From NCBI RefSeq assembly GCF_024029855.1, contig NZ_CP097205.1:62001-126000 (forward strand): DNA of 64,000 nucleotides. Reading direction: 5' to 3'. Position 1 is the stretch's first letter. Every line of letters begins with the position of its first letter. Made by a program: the position numbers and the translations under genes. Positions 61,976 to 64,000 of the stretch are shown piece after piece. The stretch is from Buchnera aphidicola (Sipha maydis) (lineage in GTDB: Bacteria > Pseudomonadota > Gammaproteobacteria > Enterobacterales > Enterobacteriaceae). The notes under the pieces were generated by a model. That model ran no database searches, was not told where the DNA came from, and saw only the letters and a program-made list of their open reading frames with translations.

Positions 61976-62992
61976 TTATTTAGATGCATCATAAAATAAT
62001 TTTTTTTGAGAAAAATTTTTATTTAAAAATAATTTTTCATTTGTATGATAGCTTTTTTTTTGTTTTTTTAAATTTAGCATTTTAAATAATTTAATATCTT
62101 TTTTTTCACTTTGATTTTTTGTAGTCAGTAGTTTACATCCGTAAAAAATTGAATTTGCTCCAGCCATGAAACACATAGCTTGTGTTTGAAAATCCATTTT
62201 TTCTCGTCCTGCTGAAAGTCTAATATAAGATTTTGGAATCATAATTCTCGTTAAAGAAATTATTTTTATAAAATCAAATTTATTTACTTTCTTATTATTT
62301 TCTAATGGAGTTCCAGGAACTTTTACTAATAAATTTATTGGTATACTTTCTGGAGGTTGAGATAAATTCGCTAATTCAATTAAGAATTCTAATCTATCTT
62401 TTTTTTTCTCACCTAATCCAATAATACCTCCAGAGCAAATTTTCATACCTGATTTACGAATTCTTTTTAATGTTTTTAATCTACTTTGATATGTTCTTGT
62501 AGAAATAATTTTAGAATAAAAATTTTCTGAAGTATCAATATTATGATTATAAAAATTTAATCCAGCTTCGTATAATTGATTAGCTTGTTTTTGCGTTAGT
62601 TCACCTAATGTCATACACGTTTCTAATCCCATTTTTTTTACTTTTTTAATTATTTTTTGTAAGTAAGGAATATTTTTATCTTTAGGATTTTTCCATGCAG
62701 CTCCCATGCAAAAACGATTTGCTCCAGATTTCTTTGCTTTTTGTGCTGCTTTGAGAATTTCTTCTTCTTTTAATAATGGTTCTTTTTTTAAATTAGTTTT
62801 ATACCTTGCACTTTGAGGACAATATTTACAATCTTCTGGGCATGCTCCTGTTTTAATAGAAAGTAATGTACTAATTTGTATTTCATTTGGGTCAAAATTT
62901 TTTCTATGTACAGTTTGAGCTTGATAAATTAAGTCAAAGAATGGTTTATTAAATAATTTTTTTGTTTCTTTTAAAGTCCAATGTTTTTTCAT
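61976..62992 (-). CDS. bioB: Biotin synthase
   Basis: Radical-SAM enzyme that converts dethiobiotin to biotin. 338 residues (E. coli 346). Radical-SAM cysteines 51, 55 and 58 ([14 protein letters not shown]) and the [2Fe-2S] ligands in [28 protein letters not shown] and the arginine of RLSAGREKM are present. The gene appears fully functional. No bioA, bioD or bioF is adjacent: the upstream 369 bases and downstream 263 bases are empty. Confidence 0.96.
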   Translation of the reverse strand: MKKHWTLKETKKLFNKPFFDLIYQAQTVHRKNFDPNEIQISTLLSIKTGACPEDCKYCPQSARYKTNLKKEPLLKEEEILKAAQKAKKSGANRFCMGAAWKNPKDKNIPYLQKIIKKVKKMGLETCMTLGELTQKQANQLYEAGLNFYNHNIDTSENFYSKIISTRTYQSRLKTLKRIRKSGMKICSGGIIGLGEKKKDRLEFLIELANLSQPPESIPINLLVKVPGTPLENNKKVNKFDFIKIISLTRIMIPKSYIRLSAGREKMDFQTQAMCFMAGANSIFYGCKLLTTKNQSEKKDIKLFKMLNLKKQKKSYHTNEKLFLNKNFSQKKLFYDASK

Positions 62993-63361
62993 ATACTTTC
63001 CTACGAAAATAATATTTTATAAAAATTTGAAAAAATTAGAATTTGGAAATTTTAATATTTTTATACATTTATATTGTATAAATTTTTTATTTTAATTAAA
63101 AATAAAAATATTTTTTTAAAAATGAAAATAATTTTAATTAAATGTAATTTTTTAATTATCTATATAAAAGTTAAATGTTTCCTTAATTTAGAAAAAATTT
63201 TTAAATTTTTAATAGATTTAATAAAATTAATTTATTAAATGCGTATTTTAATAAAGATTTTTTTTAATATTTTTTATTATTCATAAATATTTAAAAAAAT
63301 AAATTTAATTCTTAATTCTTTTTAAGAAATTATGTAATAAATTTTTTAAATAAGTAATTTT
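62993..63361. other. Intergenic region bioB / pgl (369 bp)
   Basis: AT-rich spacer, both flanking genes on the minus strand. bioA lies upstream of and divergent from bioB in E. coli, and this position is empty here. I see no aminotransferase remnant, BirA operator (an inverted repeat is expected) or clear promoter. Confidence 0.5.
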
Positions 63362-64000
63362 TTAATATAATAAAAATGTTTCAATCCATAAAGGTTCTTT
63401 ATTAGTTTTTATTTTTTTGATTTTTTTTAAAGATCCACAATTTTTGTTAATTCTATAAATAGAAATTGAATGTGATTTTTGACCAGAGATAATTAAATAT
63501 TTTCCTTTTTGATCAATATTAAAACTTCTTGGTTGAATTTCAGTATTATATATTTTAATTAATTGTAAAATTCCCGTTTTTTTATTGATTACAAATACAG
63601 AAATAGAATTTGATGTTCTTTCACAAGTATATAAAAAGTTTCCACATGGAGAGATATGAATATCAGCAGCCCAATTTTTTTTCAAAGATTTTGGTAAAAT
63701 ATCAATTGTTTGTATTGAATTAAAATTTTTTTCATATAATATTTTTTTTATATCCCATACTTCAATAGTATTATTGAGTTCGTGTAAGACATATAAATAT
63801 TTTTTGTTCGGATGAATGTCTAAATGTCTAGGACCACTATTTTTTTTAGATTTTAAATAGTATTTTTTTTCTTTATGATTATGAAAATTTTTTATTTTTT
63901 CAAAAAATACTTTATCTGATTTCAAAGATGTAAAAAATAAAATTTTGTATTTTTCATGAAAAATAGAAGAATGACAACCTAAAATATTTTTTTTAATTAT
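63362..64000 (-). CDS. pgl: 6-phosphogluconolactonase, beta-propeller type (partial, 5' end outside window)
   Basis: Hydrolyses 6-phosphogluconolactone in the oxidative pentose phosphate pathway. The frame is open to the window end, so TTG 63925 is not the start: upstream codons read GCHSSIFHE, matching GCHSANISP of E. coli YbhE. The visible part is about the last 212 of 331 residues. WD-like blades [55 protein letters not shown] and [26 protein letters not shown]-like are typical. Only the C-terminal blades can be judged; they appear intact. Confidence 0.93.
   Translation of the reverse strand: [212 protein letters not shown]

Overview
The window is a stretch of chromosome from an obligate insect endosymbiont of the Buchnera aphidicola type, the primary symbiont of aphids. 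Base composition is extremely AT-rich outside the RNA genes. Nearly every gene is a reduced orthologue of an enterobacterial housekeeping gene, genes are tightly packed, and there are no phage genes, insertion sequences, CRISPR arrays or defence islands. The gene order also fits Buchnera: aceEF-lpd, ftsZA, rsmH, ilvHI, dapD, map, rpsB-tsf-pyrH-frr, bamA, dnaE, flhBA, argS, then a 16S rRNA gene without 23S/5S, and later trpDC(F)BA. The species cannot be named from the sequence alone. Several losses point to a more reduced lineage than the pea-aphid symbiont.

Layout. 1-4344: pyruvate dehydrogenase (aceE 3' part, aceF with one lipoyl domain, lpd). 4714-9276: erpA, ftsZ, ftsA and rsmH with the murein cluster missing between ftsA and rsmH, then ilvH. 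9254-10969: ilvI. 10970-12267: a 1.3 kb gene-free stretch with a 42-base T-rich tract. 12268-13899: dapD and map. 14117-17104: rpsB-tsf-pyrH-frr. 17345-25153: bamA, fabZ, dnaE and a ProRS without its editing domain. 25360-28565: flhB-flhA. 28570-30291: argS. 30398-32406: promoter, boxA, 16S rRNA flanked by a perfect 29-bp processing stem, tRNA-Ile and tRNA-Ala. 32412-37836: gloB, rnhA/dnaQ, tRNA-Asp, grpE, smpB, tadA, acpS and era. 37833-41226: rnc, lepB, lepA. 41478-50212: mnmA, purB, fabI, rnb, a MarC-family gene, lipB, lipA, pyrF. 50294-58906: sppA, yciA, yciB, trpABC(F)D, suhB. 59116-64000: hisS, glyA, bioB and a partial pgl.

How the genes fit together. The nutritional core makes branched-chain amino acids (ilvIH), lysine precursor (dapD), tryptophan (trpDCBA; trpEG are not in the window) and glycine/C1 units (glyA). 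LipA and LipB supply the lipoyl group needed by AceF. FabI, FabZ and AcpS belong to fatty acid synthesis. FlhA and FlhB form the export gate of the flagellin-less basal bodies known from Buchnera.

The best leads are full-length proteins that have lost hallmark residues while staying intact as reading frames. SuhB lacks all its metal ligands. FlhB lacks the NPTH self-cleavage motif. RNase III carries D114N although its pre-16S target stem is perfect. IlvH has changed valine-site residues. ProRS lacks the editing insert. BioB survives alone with no bioA, bioD or bioF beside it. I found no clearly new multi-gene system.
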